Assembly: GCF_013373865.1 (NCBI RefSeq)
Contig: NC_050473.1
Location: 20,189,597 to 20,253,596, forward strand
Direction of reading: 5' to 3'
DNA length: 64,000 nucleotides
Source of the DNA: Monomorium pharaonis
Taxonomy: Eukaryota; Arthropoda; Insecta; Hymenoptera; Formicidae
Numbering within the stretch: position 1 is the stretch's first letter; each line of letters opens with the position of its first letter. Position numbers and translations under genes: made by a program. Shown here in pieces: positions 63,268 through 64,000 of the stretch. The notes under the pieces were generated by a model, which was not told the DNA's origin, did not search any database, and was given only the letters and a program-made list of their open reading frames with translations.

Positions 63268-63446
63268 AGGCTGTTGCTTACGAATTTGGACCCGGGAAAG
63301 GAATTATCACGTATACCTTTCCGCCCGATCGTCGACCGGAAATGAAAAGAGATACCGTGGCCTTAGGTTTCGTCACCGGCGTTAACGACGCTGTGCTGCT
63401 TAGGATAGAATCTGCATCGAGTAATGATTATCTCGAAATCGAAATT
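63268..63446 (+). CDS. Nrx-1: Alpha-neurexin exon: start of LNS6
   Basis: 179 bases, phase 1 in and phase 0 out. The acceptor is TTTTGTTTTGCAG and the donor GTTAGT. The translation EAVAYEFGPGKGIITYTFPP then DTVALGFVTGVNDAVLLRIE, SASSNDYLEIEI matches the first strands of LNS6 (vertebrate TTYIFSKGGGQITYKWPP...[32 protein letters not shown]). LNS6 is the part shared by alpha- and beta-neurexin and the binding site for neuroligins and other partners. The frame upstream, from the ATG at 63252, is intronic. Confidence 0.97.
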
Positions 63447-63764
63447 GTTAGTATATATGATAAAGTTGAATTAATATATCATAGAATATTATTCTCAAGT
63501 ACGAGTATGTATATTATATATACATACAATTTAATACACATATATACATATATATATATATGTGTATTATTAATTTTGAACTGCATAATTATTAGATCTA
63601 AAATAAGGATTAACATATTACATATTAATTATTCAAGCGTTTTATTTAATGTATTAGCTTATTGATGTATTAGTTCATGATTCTTCAAGTTTCCATTTCA
63701 ATTTAATCTGATTTGCACGAATCAAATTTCACAAATAAAGATGAATGACTTATTTATGTCGTAG
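63447..63764 (+). other. Nrx-1: Short neurexin intron (318 bp)
   Basis: GTTAGT to TTTATGTCGTAG, phase 0. It contains (TA)-rich sequence near 63540-63562. Confidence 0.9.
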
Positions 63765-63936
63765 GTAGAAGGTAACGTTTTCGCAGTTTATAATATGGGC
63801 ACCAACGACCACCCGATCGGCGAAGTTGGTGTGAAAGTTAACGACAATCAATATCACGTGGTTAGATTTACCAGAACTGGGCCGAACAGCACATTACAAG
63901 TCGATGACTACAATTTGCAATCTAATCACCCGGCGG
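63765..63936 (+). CDS. Nrx-1: Alpha-neurexin exon: LNS6 up to splice site 4
   Basis: 172 bases, phase 0 in and phase 1 out. The acceptor is TATGTCGTAG and the donor GTAAGT, a strong site. The translation VEGNVFAVYNMGTNDHPIGE then [20 protein letters not shown] and NSTLQVDDYNLQSNHPAG fits LNS6 (vertebrate [34 protein letters not shown]). N-S-T is a glycosylation site at the place of vertebrate N-A-T. The exon ends right after PAG, exactly where vertebrate neurexins insert the alternatively spliced SS4 segment. The rest of the gene lies beyond the window. Confidence 0.97.
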
Positions 63937-64000
63937 GTAAGTAATTTTTGTATAATGCATGCCGTGGGAATAATTCTATGATGCTTGATAAGCTGTTATG
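63937..64000 (+). other. Nrx-1: Beginning of the neurexin intron at splice site 4
   Basis: Starts GTAAGT. Only 64 bases are visible. Confidence 0.85.

Noticed and set aside
1..64000. tRNA, rRNA or other classical RNA genes
   Set aside because: No complete cloverleaf or rRNA-like sequence was recognised; the only tRNA-like string (near 36981) is a fragment.

Overview
This window is a piece of an insect genome and is almost entirely the interior of one large gene, the alpha-neurexin orthologue (Nrx-1/NRXN family), read on the + strand. Eleven coding exons (2,224 coding bases, about 741 codons) were placed by translated similarity plus splice sites. Their reading phases agree at every junction (0,1,1,1,0,1,0,1,1,0, ending in phase 1). 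They encode, in order, the rest of LNS/LamG domain 3, EGF-like 2, LNS4, LNS5, EGF-like 3 and the first part of LNS6. The 5' part (signal peptide, LNS1, EGF1, LNS2) and the 3' part (end of LNS6, stalk, transmembrane segment, PDZ-binding tail) lie outside. Neurexin is a presynaptic adhesion receptor. The organism is an insect, and I favour a hymenopteran such as an ant: very AT-rich introns up to 14.8 kb, islands of higher GC, many short inverted-repeat transposons, and a nested peptide gene with a C-terminal motif like hymenopteran secapins. The order-level assignment is inference.

Layout: 1-13818, intron or upstream sequence with no neurexin exon found. 13819-25661, LNS3 and EGF2 exons, split by introns of 1.6, 7.6 and 2.0 kb. 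25904-50477, LNS4 in three exons, interrupted by a 14.8 kb intron (at the place of vertebrate splice site 3) and a 9.2 kb intron. 50155-61378, end of LNS4, LNS5 and EGF3. 63268-63936, start of LNS6, ending exactly where vertebrate splice site 4 lies.

The most interesting find is a second gene nested in the 9.8 kb intron between the LNS5 exons, on the opposite strand (55294 down to 53261). It has two exons: the first encodes a signal peptide, the second ends in a two-cysteine CPEG...GRCR tail just before the stop. The predicted product is a small secreted peptide precursor of about 163 residues. It has a TATA-like box and initiator-like sequence just upstream, and a roughly 1 kb inverted-repeat transposon sits in its intron close to the acceptor.

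The rest is intronic DNA rich in non-autonomous transposons: a 1.2 kb foldback element (27119-28345), a TTAA-flanked element (17284-18769), an element with exact 61-bp tandem repeats (35291-36481) and a half copy of it, several hairpin MITEs, and microsatellites. GC-rich islands inside introns (for example 44770-49260, 20900-21560, 58680-59080) are open in several frames but show no recognisable protein; some may be enhancers or promoters.
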